From assembly GCA_947568605.1 (NCBI GenBank), contig CANOPV010000007.1, positions 1-12,576 on the forward strand: 12,576 nucleotides of DNA, in the 5' to 3' direction. The stretch is from an uncultured Clostridium sp. (lineage in GTDB: Bacteria > Bacillota > Clostridia > TANB77 > CAG-508). A model generated the notes under the pieces. It had not been told where the DNA came from and did no database searches. It saw only the letters and a list, made by a program, of their open reading frames with translations. The position numbers were made by a program, and so were the translations under genes. This document shows, in pieces, positions 1 through 6,970 of the stretch (positions within the stretch are counted from its first letter, which is position 1; every line of letters begins with the position of its first letter).

Positions 1-39
1 GGAAAAAATTAAATTAACTTTTACAAAAAAAAAGTATAA

Positions 40-246
40 AACAACAAAACAAAAAAGCCGTTTTTATTCGAATTAAGAAAAACCAAAAAAAAAAATATTA
101 AAAAATTAAAAAAAAATTTTAAAGCTACTATTTTAGGAATAGAAAACGATAAATACAAAGCAGAAATTGTTGATGAGAATGGAAATAGAAGTGAGATAAG
201 AATGATTACTGATGATGAAATTGAAAGTGTATTATTAAAAAAATAG
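40..246 (+). CDS. 3' end of an unidentified gene (partial, left edge)
   Basis: This frame is open from 40 to a TAG stop at 244-246 with no credible start codon, so only a C-terminal part is present. Residues coded from about 121 onward look like normal protein (a short charged tail containing ILGIENDKYKAEIVDENG and ending in VLLKK). Codons before 121 give an implausible Lys/Asn-rich string from A-homopolymers, and another frame (2-73) is also open and looks partly coding, so a frameshift or poor sequence at the edge is possible. A terminator follows 14 nt after the stop, which supports 244-246 as a real gene end. I do not recognise the family. Confidence 0.4.
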   Translation, partial: NNKTKKPFLFELRKTKKKNIKKLKKNFKATILGIENDKYKAEIVDENGNRSEIRMITDDEIESVLLKK

Positions 247-259
247 TAAAATTTATGTT

Positions 260-293
260 AGAAGAATTGCTTTTTATGTGATTCTTCTTTTTT
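260..293 (+). terminator. Intrinsic terminator after the left-edge gene
   Basis: The arms AGAAGAAT (260-267) and ATTCTTCT (281-288) pair perfectly over 8 bp around a 13-nt loop and run into a T tract at 288-293. Its stem sequence differs from the repeated terminator family found later in the window. Confidence 0.75.
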
Positions 294-320
294 GTACTAA
301 ATAATAAAAAATGATAAAAT
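292..320 (+). promoter_or_regulatory. Probable promoter of sigma pair A
   Basis: An extended -10 element (TG at 312-313, one base, TAAAAT at 315-320) lies just after the terminator. The hexamer 17 bp upstream (292-297, TTGTAC) is a weak -35. The same TGATAAAAT string precedes sigma genes B (6962-6970) and C (8727-8735), which supports it. It would give a leader of roughly 80 nt before the TTG start. Confidence 0.5.
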
Positions 321-356
321 GAGAAAAAAAGAGAAACCGATTATAAAATTTTCTCA
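320..356 (+). repeat. Inverted repeat in the leader of sigma gene A
   Basis: TGAGAAAA (320-327) and TTTTCTCA (349-356) are perfect 8-bp arms around 21 nt. It occupies the same place, at the end of the -10 box and just before the shared AATATATA string, as the stronger inverted repeat upstream of sigma gene B (6967-7002). The arm sequences differ between the two. It could be an operator or an RNA hairpin. Confidence 0.35.
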
Positions 357-405
357 ATATATAAGTGTAAGGTATCTTAAATAAAATAAGGAGTTTAGAT
401 CTAAA
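343..405 (+). promoter_or_regulatory. Conserved leader of sigma gene A, with 12-bp palindrome before the start
   Basis: This stretch is nearly identical to 6995-7050 upstream of the paralogous sigma gene B. Shared blocks are ATAAAATTT, TCAATATATA, TGTAAGGTATCTTAA and the end AGGAG plus TTTAGATCTAAA. The last string (394-405) is a perfect 12-bp palindrome filling the whole gap between the ribosome binding site (AAGGAG, 388-393) and the TTG start at 406. The 12-nt gap is longer than the usual 5-9 nt, which together with the TTG suggests weak or regulated translation. The block could be an operator, a translational control element, or both. Confidence 0.6.
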
Positions 406-957
406 TTGAATAAGAAGAAAATAGGAGAATATTTAAGAAATAATGAATTAAATTTAGAAATAGTAATAGATGAATATAGTGGATATGTGTATAAAATCAT
501 TGAAAATATGGCTATACAGTATTTATCAAAAGAAGATGTTGAAGAAATAATATCAGATACATTTGTTGTATTATGGAAAAATAGAAAAAAGCTTGATAAA
601 ACAAAAGAATTAAGTCCTTATATTGCAGGAATTACTAGAAATTTAGTAAGAGAAAAAAGTAGAGTAGTGAATATTCATAGTGATATTTCTGATTATGAGA
701 ATATCATTCAGGATTTCTTTAAATTAGATATGATTTGTGAGCAAAGGGAAAAGGTTTCTATTATTGATAAAACTGTAAAAAAGATGAAAGAAAGCGATAT
801 TGAAATATTTGAATTATACTATTATTCATCAATGAAATATAGTGAAATATCTGATATTTTAAATATTTCTCAATTTAGTATTAAGTCAAAATTATTTAAA
901 ATTAGAAAAAAAATTAGAAAAGAATTATTAAAAGGAGGGTATAGTGATGAAGAATAA
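406..957 (+). CDS. ECF-like sigma-70 family sigma factor A
   Basis: A 183-residue RNA polymerase sigma factor of the short two-domain (ECF-like) type. Region 2 spans about residues 20-88 (DEYSGYVYKI, then DVEEIISDTFVVLWKN and YIAGITRNLVREKSR, the usual core-binding and -10 recognition segments). Region 4 spans about 124-173, with a helix-turn-helix at 144-171 (YSEISDILNISQFSIKSK) for -35 recognition. The start is TTG at 406: no other start lies between it and the in-frame stop at 382, the next in-frame Met (MAIQ) is inside region 2, and the paralogue at 7051 also starts with TTG in the same context. The gene overlaps the downstream anti-sigma gene by 11 nt, so the two are probably translationally coupled. 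It is the close paralogue of the gene at 7051-7605, well over half identical by eye. The target promoters are unknown; autoregulation through the shared leader is an inference. Confidence 0.9.
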   Translation: MNKKKIGEYLRNNELNLEIVIDEYSGYVYKIIENMAIQYLSKEDVEEIISDTFVVLWKNRKKLDKTKELSPYIAGITRNLVREKSRVVNIHSDISDYENIIQDFFKLDMICEQREKVSIIDKTVKKMKESDIEIFELYYYSSMKYSEISDILNISQFSIKSKLFKIRKKIRKELLKGGYSDEE

Positions 958-2101
958 GGAAACAGAAGAAATATTTAAAAATGTAAAACGAAAGATTTCT
1001 ATATCCAACTTTGTAGAGGAGGAAAAGAATATGCCGAAGTTAAATAAAATATCAAAAGCAGTAGCAACAATATTACTTGTGTTTGGATTAGGTACAGGAC
1101 TTGTATATGCTACCACTAATTTATATGAAAAAATATGGAAAGAACCAGAAAGCTATACATACAAGGAAATGATAAGTGAATTACCACCAGAAGAAGTAAC
1201 AGAAGAAGAAAAGAAAGAATTAATAACCGAAGAAGAAGCAAAAGCAAAAGGAATTGAAATATTAGAAAAATTAGGATATAAAAATCAAACAATAAATAGA
1301 ATTGAATTAAAAAGAGGTTATGATGAAGATGTTACAAGTTATTATATGGTAAAAACAAAATGGGGATATGAAGAAGGTTTAATGGTACAATTAAATGCTA
1401 ATGGTGGAGATTTTATTGCATTTGATGATATGGACTTAAAATATAAGCATTTACAATCGCAAATATTAACAGATGAAGAAATCTCTAAAGTAGCAATTGA
1501 AGTATATAATAAATTAGATTTAGAAGAAGGAGAATATAAGCTTTCTAAAACAAATGTGCAAGATTATTATTTTGAAAATCAAGGTAGTAAATTACTAGGA
1601 GCTAATTTCTATAAATATTATGATAATATAGCAAACAAATATGAATCTTTTAATGTTTCTTTTATAGTAGTAGATGAACAAATACTTTTAAATACAATTT
1701 TATTAAATAAAGATAGTAGTTATCAAAAAAATCCATTAGTTATAACGGAAGAAGAAGCTATCAATATAGCAAAGAGCAAAGAAGTTGAATTTAGTCCTTT
1801 TGAAATTACTAACATAAAAAGCGATTTATCAATAGAGAAAATGAATGCTTTTATATATCAGATTGAAAATGATAAATATGATGTTACAAGTAATATGGAA
1901 AATGAAACATATTATAAAACAGAAAATATAGCAAGAAAAGTTTGGAAAATAAAAGTAGAACATAATGTAGATGTAAGAAATTATTCAGATGATCATAATA
2001 AATATATAAAAGAAGGAATGAATAAAATTTATTTTATAGACGCTACTACAGGAGAAATAATTGGAGGAAGCCCCTCTAATGTTCTTATGAATGATGACTA
2101 A
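947..2101 (+). CDS. One-span anti-sigma protein A with PepSY-like outer domain
   Basis: A 384-residue protein, likely the membrane-bound anti-sigma factor for the sigma factor encoded just upstream. Residues 1-36 are cytoplasmic and hold the ISISNF motif (17-22) shared with the partner of sigma B; a membrane helix follows at about 37-55; the rest is extracytoplasmic. The outer part has two Ala/Glu-rich repeats starting ITEEEA (near residues 93 and 264) and ends with FIDATTGEIIGG, a pattern typical of PepSY-type domains. ATG at 947 is preferred over GTG at 944: it sits 8 nt after AGGAGG (933-938), and it gives the same 11-nt overlap with the sigma gene as in pairs B and C. A second ribosome binding site and in-frame ATG lie at 1017-1033. 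No zinc-finger motif is visible. Sigma binding is inferred from gene order and topology. A terminator follows at 2116. Confidence 0.75.
   Translation: MKNKETEEIFKNVKRKISISNFVEEEKNMPKLNKISKAVATILLVFGLGTGLVYATTNLYEKIWKEPESYTYKEMISELPPEEVTEEEKKELITEEEAKAKGIEILEKLGYKNQTINRIELKRGYDEDVTSYYMVKTKWGYEEGLMVQLNANGGDFIAFDDMDLKYKHLQSQILTDEEISKVAIEVYNKLDLEEGEYKLSKTNVQDYYFENQGSKLLGANFYKYYDNIANKYESFNVSFIVVDEQILLNTILLNKDSSYQKNPLVITEEEAINIAKSKEVEFSPFEITNIKSDLSIEKMNAFIYQIENDKYDVTSNMENETYYKTENIARKVWKIKVEHNVDVRNYSDDHNKYIKEGMNKIYFIDATTGEIIGGSPSNVLMNDD
1017..1033 (+). promoter_or_regulatory. Internal ribosome binding site and in-frame ATG in anti-sigma gene A
   Basis: AGGAGG (1017-1022) is followed after 8 nt by ATG at 1031, in frame with the gene (codon 29). 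Initiation here would make a form that keeps the membrane helix and outer domain but lacks the cytoplasmic ISISNF segment. A matching site occurs at the same place in the paralogue (7658-7678). Purine-rich Glu/Lys codons could produce the same look by chance. Confidence 0.4.
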
Positions 2102-2115
2102 AATATCATAATGTT

Positions 2116-2148
2116 AAAGGTTAGATGAAAGTCTAATCTTTTCTTTTT
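2116..2148 (+). terminator. Intrinsic terminator of pair A (repeat family copy 1)
   Basis: AGGTTAGA (2118-2125) and TCTAATCT (2132-2139) pair with one G-U wobble around a 6-nt loop; flanking A-T pairs extend the stem and a T-rich tract runs to 2148. It is the most divergent of four related hairpins (others at 6918, 8682, 10244). Confidence 0.85.
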
Positions 2149-2157
2149 GAAAAAATA

Positions 2158-2166
2158 TGTTATAAT
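2158..2166 (+). promoter_or_regulatory. Extended -10 promoter of the Asp-box propeller gene
   Basis: TG (2158-2159), one base, and a consensus TATAAT (2161-2166). No good -35 is seen; the -35 position falls in the T tract of the preceding terminator. The leader would be about 30 nt, with the ribosome binding site AGGTGG at 2191-2196. Confidence 0.65.
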
Positions 2167-2204
2167 GAAAAACGATAATATATTAATAATAGGTGGAAAT
2201 CGAA

Positions 2205-3455
2205 ATGAAAGAAATTTTAAAAAAACATAAAGAAATAATCATAGCAATATTAATTGTTGTAGTAGTGGTAATATTGGTAGGAGCAAATTTTTATAGAATC
2301 TATCAAAAAGATTTTAAAATAAGTAATAGTAGAACAACTAATACAGTAGAAAGAAATGTAGATAAAAATTCATATTATATAGAAAATGGAAAGCTATATA
2401 TAAGTTATGATGGAGAAAATGTAATAGAAGTTCCAGGAGATTTTTCAAATAAGAACAAATTTGATGATGAAACATATCAAATTTCAGAATATAAAACGAT
2501 ATTTTCTTATAATTCAAATAATAAAACATATTTAGTATATTCTGATGATAGTGGGAAGAATTGGAATACAATAGAGTTAATGAAAAATGGAACAATAAAA
2601 TATTTAGAATTTTTTAATAAAGATGTAGGAATAATGTATGAAATTGAAGATGTAGCAATGACAGTAGCATTTGGAAGTATAAGTAGAACAAGTGATGGTG
2701 GTAATACTTGGGAAAATGTTAGTAATGGAATAGATGATATATTTAAAACGGATAGCGAAGTAAAGTTTTTTGATCAATATTTAGGATTTATAACAATGCC
2801 TAACAATGGAGGAGATTCTTGTGAATTATATAGCACACAAGATGGAGGGAAAACTTTCAGTAAAGTAGAAGTGAAATATATAGAATTAGAAGATACAGAT
2901 TTGGAATGGAATAAAATATATGACTATTATTATATGCCAGTAAAAGAATATTCAACATACTATTTGAAAATCGGACAAGGAGCTGATGGAGATTATAAAG
3001 GTGGAAATAGTATAGAGTATATTTCATATACAGGTTCTGATTGGACTACAGAAGAATTACAAAAAAGCTCTCTGGAAAAAATGCACGAAGAATTTGATAA
3101 AAGAGTTGCCAATAGATCAGATGAAATATTTTTAAAAGATTTTGAACACTATAATCCAGGAAGTTCAGAAATAAAAATATCACAAAATAAAGCAGAGGAA
3201 ATTGCAGACATAGGATTTGAAGAAGCTGGAGCTACTGGAGAAAGTGGAGAAAAAGAATCACAAATAATGACAATGGAAGAAGTAATTGCAAATAACTTTT
3301 TTACAATGAATCATAATTGTATAAATGAAATTTATACTAATGTAAAAAGAAAATGTTATGTTTTTACAAGAGAAGATGATATGGGAAACGGAAGTAAGAT
3401 TTATATTGATGTAACAACAGGGCTTATAATCGGAGGGGAATGTTTTGGAGATTAA
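2205..3455 (+). CDS. Membrane-anchored Asp-box (BNR-like) beta-propeller protein
   Basis: A 416-residue protein with a short Lys-rich cytoplasmic start, a membrane helix at about 11-28 and an extracytoplasmic body. Three Asp-box motifs typical of BNR/sialidase-type propellers are visible: SDDSGKNW (about 113-120), SDGGNTW (163-169) and QDGGKTF (212-218). The C-terminus contains YIDVTTGLIIGG, resembling the end of the PepSY-like anti-sigma protein upstream. ATG at 2205 is chosen over GTG at 2193, because the GTG lies inside the ribosome binding site AGGTGG and because the protein then begins MKEILKKHKE, matching MKDIIKKYKE of the propeller protein at 5695. Asp boxes are structural, so enzymatic activity should not be assumed. 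The role is unknown; a surface-exposed binding or sensing protein is likely. It is probably a single-gene transcript. No clear terminator is seen between its stop and the promoter at 3483. Confidence 0.75.
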   Translation: MKEILKKHKEIIIAILIVVVVVILVGANFYRIYQKDFKISNSRTTNTVERNVDKNSYYIENGKLYISYDGENVIEVPGDFSNKNKFDDETYQISEYKTIFSYNSNNKTYLVYSDDSGKNWNTIELMKNGTIKYLEFFNKDVGIMYEIEDVAMTVAFGSISRTSDGGNTWENVSNGIDDIFKTDSEVKFFDQYLGFITMPNNGGDSCELYSTQDGGKTFSKVEVKYIELEDTDLEWNKIYDYYYMPVKEYSTYYLKIGQGADGDYKGGNSIEYISYTGSDWTTEELQKSSLEKMHEEFDKRVANRSDEIFLKDFEHYNPGSSEIKISQNKAEEIADIGFEEAGATGESGEKESQIMTMEEVIANNFFTMNHNCINEIYTNVKRKCYVFTREDDMGNGSKIYIDVTTGLIIGGECFGD

Positions 3456-3482
3456 CAAATATCGAAAAACAATAATAAAATA

Positions 3483-3511
3483 TTGACAAATAATAATTAA
3501 AGTTATAAAAT
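3483..3511 (+). promoter_or_regulatory. Strong vegetative promoter of the DUF2975 operon
   Basis: A consensus -35 TTGACA (3483-3488), a 17-bp spacer and a -10 TAAAAT (3506-3511), one mismatch from consensus. Transcription would start near 3518, giving a leader of about 30 nt. This is the best housekeeping promoter inside the window. Confidence 0.8.
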
Positions 3512-3547
3512 ACTTTCATAATAAAAAAATTATGGAGGTATTTTTTT

Positions 3548-4015
3548 ATGAGAATAACAGGGAAAAGTGGACTAGGAGATATATTAAAAAGATTTTTACA
3601 AGTATGTTTTTGGGGAGGAATTATAATTTTAATTGCTTTGCCATTTATATTACAAGGATTTGGATTGAACTTAAATGCGAGTAGTATAGTAATTTATCCT
3701 AATGGAATAATTTTATTGATAATAACACATAAGTTTATAGAGTTATTTGATAGTTTGAAAAAAAATAATCCATTTTGTGATAGCAATATAAAAATACTAA
3801 AATCTACAGGAGTAGTTGCATTAATAGGTTCGATATTTTGGTTATTTGATCTACTATATGAAATTGTTTTAGTAAAAGAAGTAGATATAGTAGTTACATT
3901 AACTCTTGCATTTTTATTTATATTATTTTTGGGAGTTTCAATTGCTTTATATATGTTATCGGAGCTATTAAAAGAAGCAACTGAATATAAAAGAGAAAAT
4001 GAATTAACAATTTAA
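3548..4015 (+). CDS. DUF2975 family membrane protein
   Basis: A 155-residue protein with four predicted membrane helices (about 14-36, 46-62, 86-108, 113-137). The family signature is the stretch LFDSLKKNNPFCDSNIK after the second helix (about residues 66-82), which matches DUF2975. Members usually sit next to a small Xre/YozG-type HTH gene, as here, where the next gene begins 11 nt downstream; the pair is generally viewed as a membrane protein with a small transcription regulator, of unknown signal. It starts at the ATG at 3548, 9 nt after GGAGG (3534-3538). It is the first gene of the operon that runs to 6906. Confidence 0.85.
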   Translation: MRITGKSGLGDILKRFLQVCFWGGIIILIALPFILQGFGLNLNASSIVIYPNGIILLIITHKFIELFDSLKKNNPFCDSNIKILKSTGVVALIGSIFWLFDLLYEIVLVKEVDIVVTLTLAFLFILFLGVSIALYMLSELLKEATEYKRENELTI

Positions 4016-4026
4016 GAGGTGGAATT

Positions 4027-4245
4027 ATGATAATAGTGAATTTAGATGTAATGATGGCTAAAAGGAAGATTTCATCTTCTGAATTAGCTGATGAAATAGG
4101 AATTACTCCTGCAAATCTATCTATATTGAAGACAAATAAGGGTAAAGCAATACGATTTTCAACATTAGATAAAATATGTAAAGTTTTAAATTGTATGCCA
4201 GGAGATATTTTGGAGTATAAAGAAGGAGAATATGAAAATGATTGA
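4027..4245 (+). CDS. Small Xre/YozG-type HTH transcriptional regulator
   Basis: A 72-residue protein that is almost entirely one helix-turn-helix domain of the Cro/C1-Xre class: SSELADEIGITPANLSILK (about 17-35) forms the HTH, and FSTLDKICKVLNCMPGDILEY (about 44-64) is the usual C-terminal part of this compact family. The ATG at 4027 lies 4 nt after AGAGGTGG (4015-4022), which begins in the stop codon of the DUF2975 gene, so the two are coupled. It probably regulates its own operon. No clear operator was identified at the 3483 promoter. It ends in TGA. Confidence 0.9.
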   Translation: MIIVNLDVMMAKRKISSSELADEIGITPANLSILKTNKGKAIRFSTLDKICKVLNCMPGDILEYKEGEYEND

Positions 4246-5698
4246 TATATTTATAGGAGCAGTTATTTTTAGTATATGGTGTGTAACATTATTTTTTGGA
4301 AAAGGTATAGGCTTATCAATGTTTTTATTTATAGTACCTATAACATATTTTATAATACATCTGTTAGAAAAAAACAGAAAACAAATTAATTCTAAAGCTA
4401 AGATATTGATAATTCCAATAATACTTTTGGCTAGTACATATTTTATTTTTAATAATAGTTTCTTTAACACAATTAATATTTTTGCAATACCAGTATTAGT
4501 GATTTTTATGATTTTAGAATCATTTAAAGAGAACATTGAATTAAACTTAGGATTAATTAGTAAAATATTAGAAATGTTTTTTGTTCCACTAAGTTTTATT
4601 GGAGAAACGTTTGAAAAATTAAGACAAAGTTTAGAAGGAAAATTTAAAATAAATATAGATTCTAATAAAGATAGAAAAATAAAGAAAGTAATTAAAGCAA
4701 TTTGTATTACTTTACCAATAGTTTTAGTCATAATCGTTTTATTATCATCTGCAGATGAAATTTTTGGAAGTATTTTTACTGAATTGTTAAAAAGCATATT
4801 AAATGGACTTAGCAAAATACAACTTTCAACTACTATTATTAGATTATTCCTTATAATATGTGCTTTTATATATTTTCTATGCTTCTTTGATTATATTTCT
4901 TCAAGATATGAAAAAGATGAAGAAAGTGAAATTACGAAATCGAAAGCAAAAGACAATTTTACAATAAAGATGATACTTGGAGCATTAAATATAGTTTATT
5001 TGCTATTTTGTATTATTCAAGTGAAATCATTATTTATGAGAAATGTAAATATAAATTATGCACATTATGCTAGACAAGGATTTTTTCAATTAATGTGGGT
5101 ATCAGTAATAAATTTAGTTACTATATTAATTGCAAAGAAAAGTGAAAATAAAGATGAAGAAAACAGAAACAAATATATCAATAGTATGTGTTTAATAATG
5201 ATTATATTTACATTTATAATATTACTATCATCAGCTTTAAGAATGTATTTTTACGAAAGTGTCTATGGTTACACTCTTTTAAGACTTCTGGTTTATTGTA
5301 GTTTATTTACAGAAGCTGTTCTATTAGTGCCAACCATTCTTTATATTATGGATAAAAAAATTAATCTTGCAAAATCATATTTTACTATAATATTAACAAT
5401 ATATATATGTATGAATTTTGCAAACTTTGATAATATAATCGCTAAAAGAAATGTAGATAGGTATATAGAAACAGGAAAGATAGATATAAATTATCTAAAA
5501 ACAGAAACAGGAACAGACGCAATAAATCAAATAATGAGAATTTTAGAAACAAGTACAGACATAGAAAATGTAAAATTAGATACAGAAAAATATTTGAATA
5601 CAGTATATGCTGAATTAAACGAACAAAATATGGATTTTAGAGATTTCAATATTTCAAAAATATTTGCAAAACATTTAATTGAAAAGAGGTTGCAATGA
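4238..5698 (+). CDS. DUF4173 (DUF4153-type) polytopic membrane protein
   Basis: A 486-residue very hydrophobic protein with about ten to eleven predicted membrane helices. The longest soluble loops lie around residues 115-150 and 228-245. The C-terminal segment with NVDRYIETGKIDINYL, followed by a short soluble tail with spaced helices, is the pattern I associate with DUF4173, proteins of unknown function often found with regulators in Bacillota. The ATG at 4238 is preferred over the ATG at 4232, because AAGGAG (4223-4228) is 9 nt from the former and only 3 nt from the latter. It overlaps the HTH gene by 8 nt, and its own stop overlaps the next start (ATGA at 5695). In context it could be the membrane effector or sensor regulated by the HTH/DUF2975 pair; that role is inferred. 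Confidence 0.75.
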   Translation: MIDIFIGAVIFSIWCVTLFFGKGIGLSMFLFIVPITYFIIHLLEKNRKQINSKAKILIIPIILLASTYFIFNNSFFNTINIFAIPVLVIFMILESFKENIELNLGLISKILEMFFVPLSFIGETFEKLRQSLEGKFKINIDSNKDRKIKKVIKAICITLPIVLVIIVLLSSADEIFGSIFTELLKSILNGLSKIQLSTTIIRLFLIICAFIYFLCFFDYISSRYEKDEESEITKSKAKDNFTIKMILGALNIVYLLFCIIQVKSLFMRNVNINYAHYARQGFFQLMWVSVINLVTILIAKKSENKDEENRNKYINSMCLIMIIFTFIILLSSALRMYFYESVYGYTLLRLLVYCSLFTEAVLLVPTILYIMDKKINLAKSYFTIILTIYICMNFANFDNIIAKRNVDRYIETGKIDINYLKTETGTDAINQIMRILETSTDIENVKLDTEKYLNTVYAELNEQNMDFRDFNISKIFAKHLIEKRLQ

Positions 5699-6906
5699 AA
5701 GATATAATAAAAAAATATAAAGAAATATTTATAGCAGTTAGTATAATTGCAATAGTCATTATTATACAAATTATAAATATGAGTATAAATAGTCAAAATC
5801 AAGTAACAGTTGATGAAAGTAAAGAAAAATATAATGATGATAGTAATATAATACAAAATGAAGAAAATGTGATTGAAACTGTAAATCAATATACAGTAGA
5901 AGAAATAGCATATAGTATGCAGAAAGGAGATGTATTTGCAAAACTTGGAAACATTGTAGTATATGTTAATGATTTTGATAATAGTATATATGTATTTAAT
6001 ATTAAAACTAAGGAATATAAAAAAATATGCACAATAGAAGATGGAATAAGTAAAATATATTTTGATGGAGAATATATCTATACAATGCCACATTATTACA
6101 GAGGAAAAGGTATATATAAAATAGATTTATCAGGGAATAGTCAAAAAATTTACGAAGGTGCTTCAATTCAGTTATGGATAACAGATGATAAAATATATTT
6201 CGTAGATCAAATAGGGTATGATCAAATTAATGGAACTCCACAAGGAAATTTATGTTTAATGGATAAAAATGGAGAAAATAAACAAATAGTTATAGAAAAT
6301 GTAAAAAATTATTTTTACATAGTAGATGACAATATTATTTATTATATTGACCAAAATAGTAGAAGCATATATAAAGCTAATATTGATGGAACAGAAAAGG
6401 TTGAGATTGCAAAGGGAAGAAATTATATAACATCAGCAACAGATAAGTATTTAACATATATTGATTATAGTGATGGAGAGAAACAAAGAATAATATATTT
6501 TGATAATGAGCAAAATGATGAGGTAGGAAGATTTGGAAGTGTATATAATTCTATACACGGAACATATTTCTATACAAGAAAATTATTAGATTCAAATAAT
6601 AATATTGAAAATAATTATACATTATTTTCAGTAGATTTACACAATAACGCAGAACTTGAATATTGGACTTCTGATGAAGTAAATCTGGATTGGTTAGCAT
6701 ACGTTTATAATGATTATTGTTATTTTAGAGGTGGTAGTAATTATTATAGGGTAAATGTAAACAATAAGAATAAAAGAGAAGAATTAGAATTTGGGCATAG
6801 TTTCTTTATAGATGGAATAGCGTATGGAGTTAAAAGTGTAAATGGAGAAATAACAGAATTTTATATTTATAATTTAGATGATATGAGTAAAGAAACAATT
6901 AAGTAA
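5695..6906 (+). CDS. Membrane-anchored DUF5050-like beta-propeller protein
   Basis: A 403-residue protein with a Lys-rich start, a membrane helix at about 10-30, an Asn/Glu-rich linker to about 68, then an outer domain of repeated short beta units. The units share the pattern 'xxYYID-xx-xIYKxNIDGT' (best at about 215-233; others near 98-104, 140-146 and 185-195), typical of DUF5050/LDL-receptor-like propellers in Clostridia. No catalytic motif is seen. Its start shares ATGA with the stop of the DUF4173 gene, with AGAGG at 5685-5689, so it is coupled to that gene. The first ten residues closely match those of the Asp-box protein at 2205, although the propeller types differ. A likely job is a surface sensor or partner for the DUF4173 protein. 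It is the last gene of the operon, with a terminator at 6918. Confidence 0.75.
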   Translation: MKDIIKKYKEIFIAVSIIAIVIIIQIINMSINSQNQVTVDESKEKYNDDSNIIQNEENVIETVNQYTVEEIAYSMQKGDVFAKLGNIVVYVNDFDNSIYVFNIKTKEYKKICTIEDGISKIYFDGEYIYTMPHYYRGKGIYKIDLSGNSQKIYEGASIQLWITDDKIYFVDQIGYDQINGTPQGNLCLMDKNGENKQIVIENVKNYFYIVDDNIIYYIDQNSRSIYKANIDGTEKVEIAKGRNYITSATDKYLTYIDYSDGEKQRIIYFDNEQNDEVGRFGSVYNSIHGTYFYTRKLLDSNNNIENNYTLFSVDLHNNAELEYWTSDEVNLDWLAYVYNDYCYFRGGSNYYRVNVNNKNKREELEFGHSFFIDGIAYGVKSVNGEITEFYIYNLDDMSKETIK

Positions 6907-6917
6907 ATTAAACATAT

Positions 6918-6952
6918 AAGATTAGATGTAAAAGTCTAATCTTTATTTTTTT
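6918..6952 (+). terminator. Intrinsic terminator of the DUF2975 operon (repeat family copy 2)
   Basis: AAGATTAGA (6918-6926) and TCTAATCTT (6935-6943) pair perfectly over 9 bp around the loop TGTAAAAG, followed by a T run at 6946-6952. Stem and loop are almost identical to the copy at 8682. Confidence 0.9.
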
Positions 6953-6961
6953 ACAAAAGTT

Positions 6962-6970
6962 TGATAAAAT
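6962..6970 (+). promoter_or_regulatory. Probable promoter of sigma pair B
   Basis: Extended -10: TG (6962-6963), one base, TAAAAT (6965-6970). The hexamer 17 bp upstream is TTTATT (6942-6947), inside the terminator tail. The right half of the -10 box is included in the inverted repeat at 6967-7002. Confidence 0.5.

Noticed and set aside
368..379. Small inverted repeat TAAG-GTAT-CTTA in the shared leader
   Set aside because: Only 4-bp arms, mostly A-T; its conservation is already covered by the leader as a whole.
928..1116. Minus-strand open frames (for example 928-1116, 4186-4815, 5527-6093, 10185-10457, 12291-12551)
   Set aside because: All lie opposite well-supported + strand genes, have no ribosome binding site and give composition-driven proteins rich in Phe, Ile and Tyr or Leu, as expected from the complement of AT-rich coding DNA.
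3456..3482. Terminator after the Asp-box propeller gene
   Set aside because: No stem of useful length followed by a T tract; read-through into the next operon is possible.
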